A stretch of 64,000 nucleotides of DNA from Actinomycetospora chiangmaiensis DSM 45062. GTDB taxonomy: Bacteria; Actinomycetota; Actinomycetes; Mycobacteriales; Pseudonocardiaceae. Positions 51,774-60,391 of the stretch are shown one piece after another. The stretch is taken from positions 124,105 through 188,104 of the forward strand of contig NZ_KB903243.1 of the NCBI RefSeq assembly GCF_000379625.1, in the 5' to 3' direction. The notes under the pieces are model-generated. The model saw only the letters and a list, made by a program, of their open reading frames with translations, was not told where the DNA came from and made no database searches. A program made the position numbers and the translations under genes. The first letter of the stretch is position 1; every line of letters begins with the position of its first letter.

Positions 51774-52178
51774 GTGCCCCTCAGCCCTGCCGCCCGTCGT
51801 GCGCTCGTCGTCGCCAACGTCGCCGGAGCGGTCGGCTCGTCCGCCTTCGCCGCCGCCGGCGCGCTCCGACCCGACGTCGCCCTGCCCGACGAGCAGGAGC
51901 CGGTCGGTGCGAGAACGCGCTTCTGGGCGGCAGCCTCGGGGATCCGCACGTGGGCGATCTGCGCGCCCCTGGTGGCCGGCCTCGCGACCGGACGGTCGGT
52001 TCCCCAGCTGCTGATCGCGGCCGGGACGGTCCAGCTCGGCGACTCGGTCCTCGGGATCGGTCGACGCGACCCGGCGATGACGACCGCACCACTGCTCCTG
52101 GGAATCGCGCACCTGGTCAGCGCACGAGCGCTCCGGCCTCAGCCGAGGCCCGCGACGGAACCGTCGGCGTCGGGCTGA
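51774..52178 (+). CDS. Small membrane protein of unknown function
   Basis: 134 residues with three or four hydrophobic segments: ALVVANVAGAVGSSAFAAAG, IRTWAICAPLVAGLA, VPQLLIAAGTVQLGDSVLGI and LLLGIAHLVSARAL. The layout resembles DUF4267-type proteins, without certainty. Its 3' end overlaps the convergent oxidoreductase gene by 40 bp. A near copy of TTCCCGACGACGGGT lies upstream. Confidence 0.65.
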   Translation: MPLSPAARRALVVANVAGAVGSSAFAAAGALRPDVALPDEQEPVGARTRFWAAASGIRTWAICAPLVAGLATGRSVPQLLIAAGTVQLGDSVLGIGRRDPAMTTAPLLLGIAHLVSARALRPQPRPATEPSASG

Positions 52179-53284
52179 CGGTCCGGTCCACCCCGGGCCT
52201 GCCTCCGGTCCGACGCCCGCGTGGCCGCCCCTCCGGGCACCAGGACGACGAAGCCCGACCCCCCGGTCGTCGCCGCGAGTTCCAGGGCCGCGGCCGGGTC
52301 GTCGAGCCCCACGGTGTGCAGCGGCACGGCCCGCAGGTCGAGGACGCCGGCCGCCGCCTGCCGCCAGACGCGGAGCAGGGTCTCGCGCCGGAACATCCAC
52401 GACCCGAGCAGGCGCAGCCGGCGACGCATGATCACGCCGTACGGGATGACAAGGTCCTGCCGCACCCCGCCGACCAGCACGATCACTCCCCCGGGCCGCA
52501 CCGCGTCCAGCCCGGCCAGGGTCGGCTCCGCACTCGGGGTCGGGCCGAGCGCGTCGAGCACCACGTCGACCTCGCCGATCGCCGCGGCCGTCACCTCGCG
52601 GTCCACGAGCGGCACCGGGCGCACCCGGGGGTCCAGCGCCGCCAACCGCTCCAGCTGCGCCGGGTTCCGACCGACGGCGACCACCCGCGACGCACCCCGC
52701 GCGAGGGCCAGGTGCACGCCCACCGTCCCGAGCTGTCCGGTGGCGCCCAGCACGGCGACCTCGTGACCCGCCGTCAGGCCGGCCCGGTCGAGCGCCTCCG
52801 CGGCGATCGCGAACCAGCCGAGCAGTGCCTCGTGCGGGGCCCCGGTCGCCCCGGGTAGCCGGACGACCGCGCCGGCGGGGGCGTGGACCCGCTCGGCGAA
52901 GGTCCCGTCGCGCCAGCGCTGCTGCATCGCGGCGATCGTCGGGGTCCGCTCGCCCCGGCCGCCGATCCCCGTCCAGCCCGTGAGGAAGTCCTCCGGGGCC
53001 ACCACGTCGTCGGAGGTGAGCAGGCCGATGTGCGCCACCACCTCCCCGACCGCGATCCCGAAGACGTCCTCCCCCACCGCCAGCACCCGGCCGAGCCCGC
53101 CGACGCCGAGGACCAGGGGGGTCGGCACCCCGCCCCGCGGCCCGGCCTGCGCGACGACGTCGGTGTAGGCGGGGACGTGGACGGCGAGCATCTCGAGCAC
53201 CACCCCGCCCGTGCGGGGACGGGGGTCGTCGAGCTCGGCCACGCGGAGGGGGGCACCGGGTCCGTCGAGCATCCATGCACGCAT
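52139..53284 (-). CDS. Zinc-type (MDR superfamily) alcohol dehydrogenase/quinone oxidoreductase
   Basis: 381 residues. The N-terminal GroES-like domain has PTPLVLGVGGLGRVLAVGEDV, where family members have G.E..G.V...G. The NADP-binding region is HEVAVLGATGQLGTVGVHLALARGASRVVAVGRN in order, and VDVVLDALGP and VRPGGVIVLVGG follow. No structural zinc Cys cluster is present. It is divergent from a MmyB-like XRE gene with 67 bp between them, the same pairing as at 13 kb. Confidence 0.87.
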   Translation of the reverse strand: MRAWMLDGPGAPLRVAELDDPRPRTGGVVLEMLAVHVPAYTDVVAQAGPRGGVPTPLVLGVGGLGRVLAVGEDVFGIAVGEVVAHIGLLTSDDVVAPEDFLTGWTGIGGRGERTPTIAAMQQRWRDGTFAERVHAPAGAVVRLPGATGAPHEALLGWFAIAAEALDRAGLTAGHEVAVLGATGQLGTVGVHLALARGASRVVAVGRNPAQLERLAALDPRVRPVPLVDREVTAAAIGEVDVVLDALGPTPSAEPTLAGLDAVRPGGVIVLVGGVRQDLVIPYGVIMRRRLRLLGSWMFRRETLLRVWRQAAAGVLDLRAVPLHTVGLDDPAAALELAATTGGSGFVVLVPGGAATRASDRRQARGGPDRQPDADGSVAGLG

Positions 53285-53335
53285 GGGACGTACTCTTCGT
53301 CGCGTCCAGCCTGGTATCCAGCCGCTGCTCATCCT

Positions 53336-53350
53336 GGTACCGGAGGTACC
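53336..53350. promoter_or_regulatory. Possible operator overlapping the XRE ribosome site
   Basis: GGTACC-GGA-GGTACC: two 6-bp palindromes in a row, covering the GGAGG ribosome site of the XRE gene, with CTGGTATCCAG at 53311-53321 nearby. The position in a divergent regulator-oxidoreductase gap suggests control, weakly supported. Confidence 0.35.
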
Positions 53351-53351
53351 C

Positions 53352-54170
53352 GTGACCGCTGTCCCCGACGGTCGGGCTCCGCTGCGCCCCGCCTCCCTCG
53401 ATCTCGGCGCCTTCCTGCGCCACCGTCGGGAACGCCGCACCCCCGACGACGTCGGGCTCCCCGCGGGCGGACGGCGCCGCACACCGGGGCTGCGGCGCGA
53501 GGAGGTCGCGCTGGTCTCGGGCGTGAGCACCAGCTGGTACACGTTCCTCGAGCAGGGCCGCCCGGTGCGGCCCTCCGCCCAGGTCCTCGGGGCGATCTCC
53601 GGCACGCTCGGCCTGACCGACGACGAGCGCGACCACATGTTCCGGCTCGCAGGCATCGCCCCGGACGGCCCGTCCGCCGGACCGGGCGTCGACGCGGCCC
53701 TGGCCGACCTCGTCGACGCGCTCGACCCCCGGCCGGCCTACGTCACGGCGGCGAGCTTCGACGTGCTCGCCGCCAACGCGGCCGCCCGGACGGTGTTCCG
53801 GGGCATCGCCCCGAACGTCGCACTGTGGGTGTTCACCGCCCCGGCGGCCGACGAGGTGCTCGTCGACCGCGAGGAGGTCGCGCTGGGGATCCTCGCCCGC
53901 CTGCGCGCCGCGAGCGCCCGCCATCCCGACGACGGACGGATCGCCGAGGTCGTCACGCAGCTGCGGGAGACCTCGTCCGAGGCGGCGCGCTGGTGGTCAC
54001 GCCAGGACGTGCGCGACGACCGGTCGGGCCGCAAGCGCCTCCGCCGGCCCGACGGCACCGTGGTCACCCTGACCCACACCGCCCTGCACCCCGCGGAGCG
54101 CCCGGACCTGACCCTGGTGGTCTACGGCCCCTCCGAGGGCCCCTCGGACGGCCTCTCAGACGCCGACTAG
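53352..54170 (+). CDS. MmyB-like XRE-family transcriptional regulator
   Basis: 272 residues from GTG 53352, which has a GGAGG site. The helix-turn-helix part is [49 protein letters not shown]; the MmyB ligand-binding part has AYVTAASFDVLAANAAA and ending THTALHPAERPDLTLVVY. Paralogous in layout to the one at 12754. Likely controls the divergent MDR oxidoreductase. The end overlaps the convergent membrane-protein gene by 15 bp. Confidence 0.9.
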   Translation: MTAVPDGRAPLRPASLDLGAFLRHRRERRTPDDVGLPAGGRRRTPGLRREEVALVSGVSTSWYTFLEQGRPVRPSAQVLGAISGTLGLTDDERDHMFRLAGIAPDGPSAGPGVDAALADLVDALDPRPAYVTAASFDVLAANAAARTVFRGIAPNVALWVFTAPAADEVLVDREEVALGILARLRAASARHPDDGRIAEVVTQLRETSSEAARWWSRQDVRDDRSGRKRLRRPDGTVVTLTHTALHPAERPDLTLVVYGPSEGPSDGLSDAD

Positions 54171-54860
54171 CAGCATCGCGGCCATCGCCAGCCCCATGCC
54201 GGCCTGGCCGACGAGCTGCACGCGGCCGTGCGCGAGGAGCCGGACCGGGCGGGCCGCGACGGCGACGCCGCCGTCGAGGGGCGCAGCCGGCTCCTCGTGG
54301 CACGGCGCGGGCTCCGGCCGGGCGCGGCGGGTGACCACCACCGCCGTCGCGACCGCGTGGCCGACCAGGTAGAGCGCGAGCAGCGCCGCCACCACCTGCA
54401 GCGGCGTGATCCCCGGCGCCGGCGCCGGGTGGACCATGCCGGTCATCGCCGGCATCTCGTGCGCGTGGTCGTGCGCGTGCGCACCGCCCGGCAGCATCGC
54501 CACGTACATCGCGACCATCGCCGCGTTCACCAGCAGCAGGTGCACCGGGTGCCCGGTGCAGCGGTCGCGCCCGATGATCGACCCGAGCGGCTCGTCGAGC
54601 AGGCGCGAGGTCAGCAGCACGCCGAGCCAGCCAGCGGCGGCCACGCCGAACACGACCACGCCGATCGCCGGCGGGACGAGCCCCGCCGTCGTCGGGGCCG
54701 CCATCACGATCATCGCCACGCCCATCGCGACGTGGTTCGCCTCGGCCAGCGCGAGCCGGCCGCTGCGCCGCACGCCGTGGGCGCCGAGCGAGAGCCCGCA
54801 CAGCGCCGTCGTCAGGACGAAGAGCGTCGCGATCGCGATGCCCGTCCAACCTTCCACCAC
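54156..54860 (-). CDS. DUF5134-like membrane protein with His/Met-rich loop
   Basis: 234 residues with five to six membrane segments and a loop AHAHDHAHEMPAMTGM that could bind copper. The pattern (GWTGIAIATLFVLTTALCGL, AEANHVAMGVAMIVMA) matches DUF5134 proteins, which occur near copper genes in actinobacteria. It is divergent from the CopD-CtaG gene across a gap with a perfect palindrome. A role in copper handling is inference from loop and context. Confidence 0.8.
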   Translation of the reverse strand: MVEGWTGIAIATLFVLTTALCGLSLGAHGVRRSGRLALAEANHVAMGVAMIVMAAPTTAGLVPPAIGVVVFGVAAAGWLGVLLTSRLLDEPLGSIIGRDRCTGHPVHLLLVNAAMVAMYVAMLPGGAHAHDHAHEMPAMTGMVHPAPAPGITPLQVVAALLALYLVGHAVATAVVVTRRARPEPAPCHEEPAAPLDGGVAVAARPVRLLAHGRVQLVGQAGMGLAMAAMLLVGV

Positions 54861-54972
54861 GGCGGGTCCTCCCTGCGGGTCGTGTCCCCATGACCGTACG
54901 AGGCGTTCAGGTGCTCTCAGCTTCCCGGCGGGCAGGCCGCGCTGTGAAGCCCCGTGCGCTGGTGGACACTGA

Positions 54973-54989
54973 TACGACAGTCTGTCGTA
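54973..54989. promoter_or_regulatory. 17-bp palindromic operator of the copper locus
   Basis: A perfect palindrome TACGACAG-T-CTGTCGTA lies 14 bp before the CopD-CtaG start codon, next to the GAGGAGG ribosome site. ACGAC..GTCGT symmetry is typical of BlaI/CopY-type operators; no such regulator gene is in the window. Confidence 0.65.
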
Positions 54990-55003
54990 CGAGGAGGTCG
55001 CCG

Positions 55004-56920
55004 GTGGTGGCGCGTCGGTTCCTGACGACGGGGGTGGGATTCGTCCTCGCCGTCGTCGCGGTGGTGCTCACCGTCCGCGGCGTCGGGGAGGCGCCGTTCC
55101 GGGCCCTCGGGGTCTCGACGCCGGACGAGGGGCTGCGGATCGCGACCCCGCTGGTGCGGATGGTCGTCGCCCTCGCCGCCGGGTTCACCCTCGGTGGGCT
55201 CGTCGCGGCCGTCGGGGTGCTGCCCGGCCGCGGTCCCGGCGACAAGGGCGACGGTCGGCTCTCGCCCCACGCGTTCGTCGCGGTCCGCCGGGTGGGGCTC
55301 GTCGCCGCGCTGTGGGCCGTGGCGGCCTCGGGCCTCGTCGTGCTCGCCGTGATCGTCGGTACCGGGGGCAGCGCACGGGTCCTGTCGCTGCCCGGCGCCT
55401 TCCTCGCGTCCCTGGGTGCCCTCGAGGAGCCGGCCGGGTTCCTGGTCAGCGCCGTCGCCGCCGCCGTCGTCGCGGTGATGTGCCGGGTCACCTTCTCCTG
55501 GCGCACCGCGGTCGGCGCGCTCGCGCCCGCGGCGCTCGCCGTCGTGGCCCCGGTGGCCACCGGGGTGGTCGCGAGCGTCGGCGGGGGCCACGACATCGCC
55601 ACCGACGCGGCCGTCCTCGCCGCCCTCGCCCTCGCGGCGTGGCTCGGGGTCACCGCCACCGCGGGCGCGCACGTGGCCGCCGGCCGCCCGCACGTCGACG
55701 TCGTGCGCCGCCGGGCCCGCCGCGTCGGCCACGTGTGCGGGCCGGTCGCCCTCGCGGGGCTCGCGATCGTCGCGGTCTACCTCGTGCGCGACGGCTGGGC
55801 CACCCTCTACGGCGCCCTCGCGCTCACCCAGCTCGCGCTGGTGCTCGTCGCGTTCCTGCTGCACCTGCGCGGGCTGCTCCTCCCGACGGCAGGTGCAGTG
55901 GCGGCCGCCACGGCCGTCAACGGCCTGCTCGCGGCGGGCCTGCCGCCCGGTCTGCTGCGCCCGGCGAGCGCGCAGGAGACGCTGCTCGGGTTCGAGCTGC
56001 CGGGCCCGCCCACGGTGCTTACCCTGCTCGCGCCGGGCCGTTTCAGCGTGCTGCTCGACGTCCTGGCGCTGGCCCTGGCCGGGCTCTACCTCGCCGGCGT
56101 GCTGCGGCTCCGGCGCCGCGGCGACGCGTGGCCGCCCGGGCGCACGGCCGCGTGGCTGGGCGGCTGCGTCCTGCTCGTGTGGACGACGTCGAGCGGCTTC
56201 GGCGAGTACGCCATGGCGATGTTCAGCGTGCACATGGGGACGCACATGCTGCTCTCGATGCTCGTGCCGATCCTGCTGGTGCTGGGCGGGCCGGTCACGC
56301 TGGCGCTGCGGGCCCTGCCCTCGGGCGAGGACCCGAGCGGCCCGCGGGACTGGCTGCTCTCGCTGATCGGCTCGCCGGTGTCACGGTTCCTGACCCACCC
56401 GGTCGTTTCGCTGGTGGTGTTCGTCGGCTCGTTCTACGCGCTGTACTTCTCGCCGATCTACGCCGCCGCGCTGCCGTACCACTGGGCGCACCAGCTGATG
56501 TACCTGCACTTCATGGCCACCGGCTACCTGTTCTTCTGGCCGATCATCGGGGTCGACCACTCGCCGCGGCCGCTCCCGCACGTCGCGCGGCTGGCCCTCC
56601 TGCTGGCCTCGATGCCGTTCCACGCCTTCTTCGGGGTGGCGCTGCTCGGCGCCGACACCGTGATCGGGCAGCGGTTCTACGCCGACCTGTCGCTGCCGTG
56701 GGTCACCGACCTGCTCCGCGACCAGTCCCTCGGCGGCGGCATCGCGTGGGCGGCCGGCGAGGTACCGCTCGTCGTCGTGATCGTCGCGCTGCTGGTGCAG
56801 TGGTCGCGCCACGACAAGGTCGAGGGCGAGCGGCACGACCGGCGCGCCGACCGGGACGGCGGTGCCGAGCTCTCCGCCTACAACGCGATGCTCGCCGATC
56901 TCGCCCGCAGCCGCCGCTGA
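55004..56920 (+). CDS. CopD-CtaG fusion: copper import/cytochrome oxidase assembly membrane protein
   Basis: 638 residues, about 14-16 membrane segments. The N-terminal half (1-330) is CopD-like. The C-terminal half is CtaG (caa3_CtaG): EYAMAMFSVHMGTHMLLSMLVPILLVLGGP, quoted as FSVHMGTHMLLSML, then YALYFSPIYAAALPYHWAHQLMYLHFMATGYLF and FHAFFGVALL, with His/Met ligands suited to copper. GTG 55004 has a GAGGAGG site. Such fusions deliver copper across the membrane for cytochrome oxidase. Confidence 0.9.
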   Translation: MVARRFLTTGVGFVLAVVAVVLTVRGVGEAPFRALGVSTPDEGLRIATPLVRMVVALAAGFTLGGLVAAVGVLPGRGPGDKGDGRLSPHAFVAVRRVGLVAALWAVAASGLVVLAVIVGTGGSARVLSLPGAFLASLGALEEPAGFLVSAVAAAVVAVMCRVTFSWRTAVGALAPAALAVVAPVATGVVASVGGGHDIATDAAVLAALALAAWLGVTATAGAHVAAGRPHVDVVRRRARRVGHVCGPVALAGLAIVAVYLVRDGWATLYGALALTQLALVLVAFLLHLRGLLLPTAGAVAAATAVNGLLAAGLPPGLLRPASAQETLLGFELPGPPTVLTLLAPGRFSVLLDVLALALAGLYLAGVLRLRRRGDAWPPGRTAAWLGGCVLLVWTTSSGFGEYAMAMFSVHMGTHMLLSMLVPILLVLGGPVTLALRALPSGEDPSGPRDWLLSLIGSPVSRFLTHPVVSLVVFVGSFYALYFSPIYAAALPYHWAHQLMYLHFMATGYLFFWPIIGVDHSPRPLPHVARLALLLASMPFHAFFGVALLGADTVIGQRFYADLSLPWVTDLLRDQSLGGGIAWAAGEVPLVVVIVALLVQWSRHDKVEGERHDRRADRDGGAELSAYNAMLADLARSRR

Positions 56921-56998
56921 CCGCAGCGGCCCGACCGCGCGTCGGAGACCCCGACGGGAGGCCTTCGGCGCCCGGAGCACCCGGTCGTTGTCGCGCGT

Positions 56999-57745
56999 AT
57001 GAGCGAGCGCGCGGGGGTCGAGGAGCGGCGGCGGCGGTCACGGGCGCCGATGATCGTCGGGATCGTGGTGGTGGCGGTGCTGGCCGTGGTGATCGGCGGG
57101 GTGGTGCTGACGCAGCACACCGCGGCGACCGGCGCGGCGGACCCGTCCACCCCGGCCGGCTCGATCCCGATCTCCCGCGCGGGCACGCCGTTCGCCACCA
57201 CGGTGGACAGCGGTGTGGTGGTCGCCGGGCGCTCGGCGAGCCACACGCTCGACGTGTGGGAGGACGCGCTCTGCCCGGCGTGCCAGTCGTTCGAGGCCCG
57301 GGGCGGCGCGCGCATCGCCAAGGTGGTCGCCGAGGGGAAGCTGCGGGTCCGCTACCACCTGGTGAACCTGCTCGAGCAGCGCTCGGAGCCCGAGGGCTAC
57401 TCCACGCTCGGCGGCAACGCGATGCTCTGCGGCGCCGAGAACGGGATCTTCCCCGACCTGCACGTCAGCCTCTACACCGCCCAGCCCGACGAGGGCGGCA
57501 CGGCGTACACCGCCGACCAGCTCGTCGACCTCGGCACACGGCTCGGGGCGGGCCCGGGCTACGCCGACTGCGTCCGCAGCGGGAAGTACGCCCCGGTGAT
57601 CGCCGCGAACTTCGCGGCGGCCGCGAAGGACCCGGCCCTGCGCCACCAGCAGACCGGCAGCTTCGGCACCCCCACCCTCGTGCTCGACGGGAAGATGCTG
57701 GAGGCCGGGGACGCGCGCCTCGACGTGATCGCGCCGCCGCTTTAA
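56999..57745 (+). CDS. Membrane-anchored DsbA-like thiol oxidoreductase
   Basis: 248 residues. A basic N-terminus and a membrane helix (19-38) are followed by a thioredoxin-fold DsbA domain with WEDALCPACQSFEA (Cys92-Cys95) and the cis-Pro loop GSFGTPTLVLDG. It would oxidise thiols outside the membrane. Its partner for re-oxidation is likely the VKOR protein encoded at 60392. Ends in the R2b terminator. Confidence 0.9.
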   Translation: MSERAGVEERRRRSRAPMIVGIVVVAVLAVVIGGVVLTQHTAATGAADPSTPAGSIPISRAGTPFATTVDSGVVVAGRSASHTLDVWEDALCPACQSFEARGGARIAKVVAEGKLRVRYHLVNLLEQRSEPEGYSTLGGNAMLCGAENGIFPDLHVSLYTAQPDEGGTAYTADQLVDLGTRLGAGPGYADCVRSGKYAPVIAANFAAAAKDPALRHQQTGSFGTPTLVLDGKMLEAGDARLDVIAPPL

Positions 57746-57757
57746 GGTGCTCCGCTC

Positions 57758-57797
57758 GTGAGCACTAATCGGGGCTATAGCCCCAGTTAGTGCTCAC
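57758..57797. terminator. Bidirectional terminator, 40-bp palindrome (R2b)
   Basis: The same GGGGCTATAGCCCC core as at 9947, with arms GTGAGCACTAA/TTAGTGCTCAC and two mismatches. The flanks CGCT/AGCG extend the stem. It lies between the convergent dsbA-like and copA genes, and the copA stop is inside it. Confidence 0.85.
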
Positions 57798-60264
57798 GAG
57801 CGAAGCGCTTCAGCCGCAGGCTGTTCCCGACCACGAAGACGCTCGACAGCCCCATCGCCGCGCCGGCGATCATCGGGTTGAGCAGCCCGAACACCGCGAG
57901 CGGGAGTGCGGCGACGTTGTAGGCGAACGCCCAGAAGAGGTTGCCGCGGATCGTCGCCAGGGTGCGGCGCGCGAGCCGGAGGGCGTCGGTGACGGCACGG
58001 AGGTCGTCCCCGACCAGCGTGAGGTCCCCGGCGTCGACGGCGAGCGCCGAGCCGGTGCCCATCGCGAGGCCGAGGTCGGCGCGGGCGAGGGCGGCGGCGT
58101 CGTTGACCCCGTCGCCGACCATCGCGACGGTCCGCCCCTCCGCGCGGAGCCGGTCGACGACGTCGGCCTTCTCCGTCGGCAGCACCCCGGCGACGACGTC
58201 CTCGGGCGCGATGCCGACCTCGCGGGCGACGGCGTGCGCGGCGGCCGGGTTGTCGCCGGTGAGCAGCATCGGCCGCAGCGCCAGGGCCCGCATCCGCGTG
58301 ATCGCCTCGGCGGAGGTCTCGCGGACGGTGTCGCCGACGACGAGGACGGCGCGCGGGATCGGCTCCGCGTCCGGGGCGTCGGCCCAGGCGAGGACGACCG
58401 CGGTCGCGCCCGTGGCCTCGGCGTCGGTGAACGCGGCCTCGAGGTCGGCGGGGAGGTCCCCGACGAGGCGGCGGCGACCGATCACGGCGGGAGTGCCGTC
58501 CACCGTGCCGCGCACCCCGAGGCCGTCGAGCACCTCGACGTCGTTCGACGGTGTGGCGTTCCTGCCACTGGACGACAGCGACGACGCGCTGCCACAGGAG
58601 TCGGCCGCCGCCGCCTCGACCAGCGCGCGGGCCACGGGGTGGTCGACCTCCGCCTCGAGCGCCGCGACCCGGCGCCAGACGTCGGCGGCGGCGACACCCG
58701 CCGTCAGGAAGGCGGAGCGGAGCGACATGCGGCCGGTGGTGACGGTGCCGGTCTTGTCGAGGACGACGGTGTCGATCCGCCGCGTGGTCTCGAGGACCTG
58801 CGGGCCGCGCAGCAGGATGCCGAGCCGGCGGCCGCGACCGGAGGCGACGGCGAGGGCGGTCGGGGTGGCGAGGCCGAGCGCGCACGGGCAGGCAACGACG
58901 AGGACGGCCATGGCGGCGGCGACCGCGAAGGACGGGTCGGCGTCGGCGAACCACCAGAAGCCGAGGGTGTAGAGCGCCAGGACCATGACGACGGGCACGA
59001 AGCGGCCGGCGATCGAGTCAGCCAGGCGCTGCACCGAGGCCTTGCCGAGCTGCGCGTCCTGCACGCGACGGGTGAGGCGCGCCCACTGGGTGTCCTCGCC
59101 GACGCCCGTGGCGCGCACGGCGACCCGACCGGTGACGACGACCGTGCCCGCGAGCACCCGCGTGCCCGGCCCGGCGTCGACCGGCACCGACTCGCCGGTC
59201 ATCGCGGCGACGTCGAGGGTGGCGGTCCCGTGCGCGACGACCCCGTCGACCGGCACCGTCTCCCCGGGCAGCACGGCGACGTGGTCACCGGTCGCGACGG
59301 TGCCGACCGGCACCCGCAGCGCCCGCTCCCCCACCAGCAGTCGGGCGTCGGGGGTGGCGTGCTCGTCGACGCCGGCCCCACCCTCGGCCAGGGCCTGGCG
59401 GCGGCCCCGTAGCTCGATCCACCGGCCGAGGAGCACGGCGGTGACGATCGCGACCGCCGTCTCCAGGTAGATCGTGCGCGTGCCACCGAAGGGGTCGGGG
59501 CCGGGGACGATCGAGATGCGGTGCCGCACGCCGCCGAGCCCGGCGTCGCCGAGGAACAGCGTGTACACCGACCAGCCGAACGCCGCGAGCACGCCGACCG
59601 ACACGAGCGTGTCCATCGTCAACGACCCGTGCCGCAGGTGCTTCGCCGCCGCCCGGTGGAACCGCCAGCCGCCCCAGAACACGACCGGCGCGGCCAGCAC
59701 GAGCGAGAACCACTGCCAGTACCGGAACTGCCAGGCGTAGTTCATCGCGACCGCGACGACCGGGACCGACAACGCCAGGCACACGAGCGCGCGCTGCTTG
59801 AGGTCGGCGACCTCGGGGTCGTGGTCGACCGGGTCGGAGCCGGTTTCCCCGGTTGACCGAAGGGCACCGTCGGTCGGGTCTATCGAGCGGAGGGTCCCTT
59901 CGGTCGGGTCGGCGCCGACAGGGGCCGACTGGCGAGGGGCGCCCACCGTCGGCTCTGTCGAGCGAAGGTGCCCTTCGGTCGACGGAGCGGGGGCGGTCGA
60001 CGGGGTGGGGGCCGTCGACTGGGCGGTCGACGGGGCGGGGGCGGCGCCCACCACCGACGCGCCGAACCCCAGCTTCTCGACCGTGCGGACGAGCACGTCC
60101 ACGTCGCCCGGATGCGTCACCCGCGCCCGGCCGGTGGCCAGGTTGACCTGCGCCTCGACACCGGGGAGCTTGCCCAGCCGGCGCTCGATCCGCGCCACGC
60201 ATGCACCACACGTCATGCCGGTGACGGCGAGCTCGGTGACGACGGGGCTGTCGGTGACGGTCAC
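57787..60264 (-). CDS. copA: Copper-exporting P1B-type ATPase
   Basis: 825 residues. One heavy-metal domain with GMTCGACVARI (Cys19, Cys22), the actuator MTGESVPV, the transport motif ACPCALGLATPTA, the phosphorylation site VLDKTGTVTTG and the hinge MVGDGVNDAAAL. It exports Cu(I). Two oddities: a 90-residue linker (about 65-155) built from repeats such as STEGHLRSTEPTVG, and residues about 557-572 (SCGSASSLSSSGRNAT) encoded by a copy of the dispersed R1 repeat. Neither disrupts the frame. GTG start at 60264. Confidence 0.95.
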   Translation of the reverse strand: MTVTDSPVVTELAVTGMTCGACVARIERRLGKLPGVEAQVNLATGRARVTHPGDVDVLVRTVEKLGFGASVVGAAPAPSTAQSTAPTPSTAPAPSTEGHLRSTEPTVGAPRQSAPVGADPTEGTLRSIDPTDGALRSTGETGSDPVDHDPEVADLKQRALVCLALSVPVVAVAMNYAWQFRYWQWFSLVLAAPVVFWGGWRFHRAAAKHLRHGSLTMDTLVSVGVLAAFGWSVYTLFLGDAGLGGVRHRISIVPGPDPFGGTRTIYLETAVAIVTAVLLGRWIELRGRRQALAEGGAGVDEHATPDARLLVGERALRVPVGTVATGDHVAVLPGETVPVDGVVAHGTATLDVAAMTGESVPVDAGPGTRVLAGTVVVTGRVAVRATGVGEDTQWARLTRRVQDAQLGKASVQRLADSIAGRFVPVVMVLALYTLGFWWFADADPSFAVAAAMAVLVVACPCALGLATPTALAVASGRGRRLGILLRGPQVLETTRRIDTVVLDKTGTVTTGRMSLRSAFLTAGVAAADVWRRVAALEAEVDHPVARALVEAAAADSCGSASSLSSSGRNATPSNDVEVLDGLGVRGTVDGTPAVIGRRRLVGDLPADLEAAFTDAEATGATAVVLAWADAPDAEPIPRAVLVVGDTVRETSAEAITRMRALALRPMLLTGDNPAAAHAVAREVGIAPEDVVAGVLPTEKADVVDRLRAEGRTVAMVGDGVNDAAALARADLGLAMGTGSALAVDAGDLTLVGDDLRAVTDALRLARRTLATIRGNLFWAFAYNVAALPLAVFGLLNPMIAGAAMGLSSVFVVGNSLRLKRFAREH
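58551..58597 (+). repeat. Dispersed palindromic repeat, copy 4 (R1d), inside copA
   Basis: It shares TTCCTGCCACTGGA and GACAGCGACGACGC with R1c (7491), lacking three bases near the end. It lies in frame in the nucleotide-binding domain region of CopA, between the conserved GVAAADVWRRVAALEAEVDH-side helix and the strand VLDGLGVRG. Confidence 0.75.
59853..59982. repeat. Imperfect palindromic repeats encoding the CopA linker
   Basis: Units TCGAGCGGAGGGTCCCTTCG and TCGAGCGAAGGTGCCCTTCG (each followed by GTCG) plus a half-unit GACCGAAGGGCACC. They code for the low-complexity stretch between the metal-binding domain and the first membrane helix. Confidence 0.65.
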
Positions 60265-60391
60265 GCGGGGAAATTAGGCAGACCCGTCGTCGGGAAGGCC
60301 GGAGCCTGAGCCCCCGCCCGGCGACGGGCGATCACCGGAGGACGGCCGACGACGAGCGGTCGGCGCGCTCCTCCGGACGGAGCAGCAGCTC

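Noticed and set aside
51735-53924. A long antisense frame extending the MDR oxidoreductase region in both directions
   Set aside because: The real gene is 52139-53284 in another frame, with a clear Rossmann motif; the long frame has no family features.
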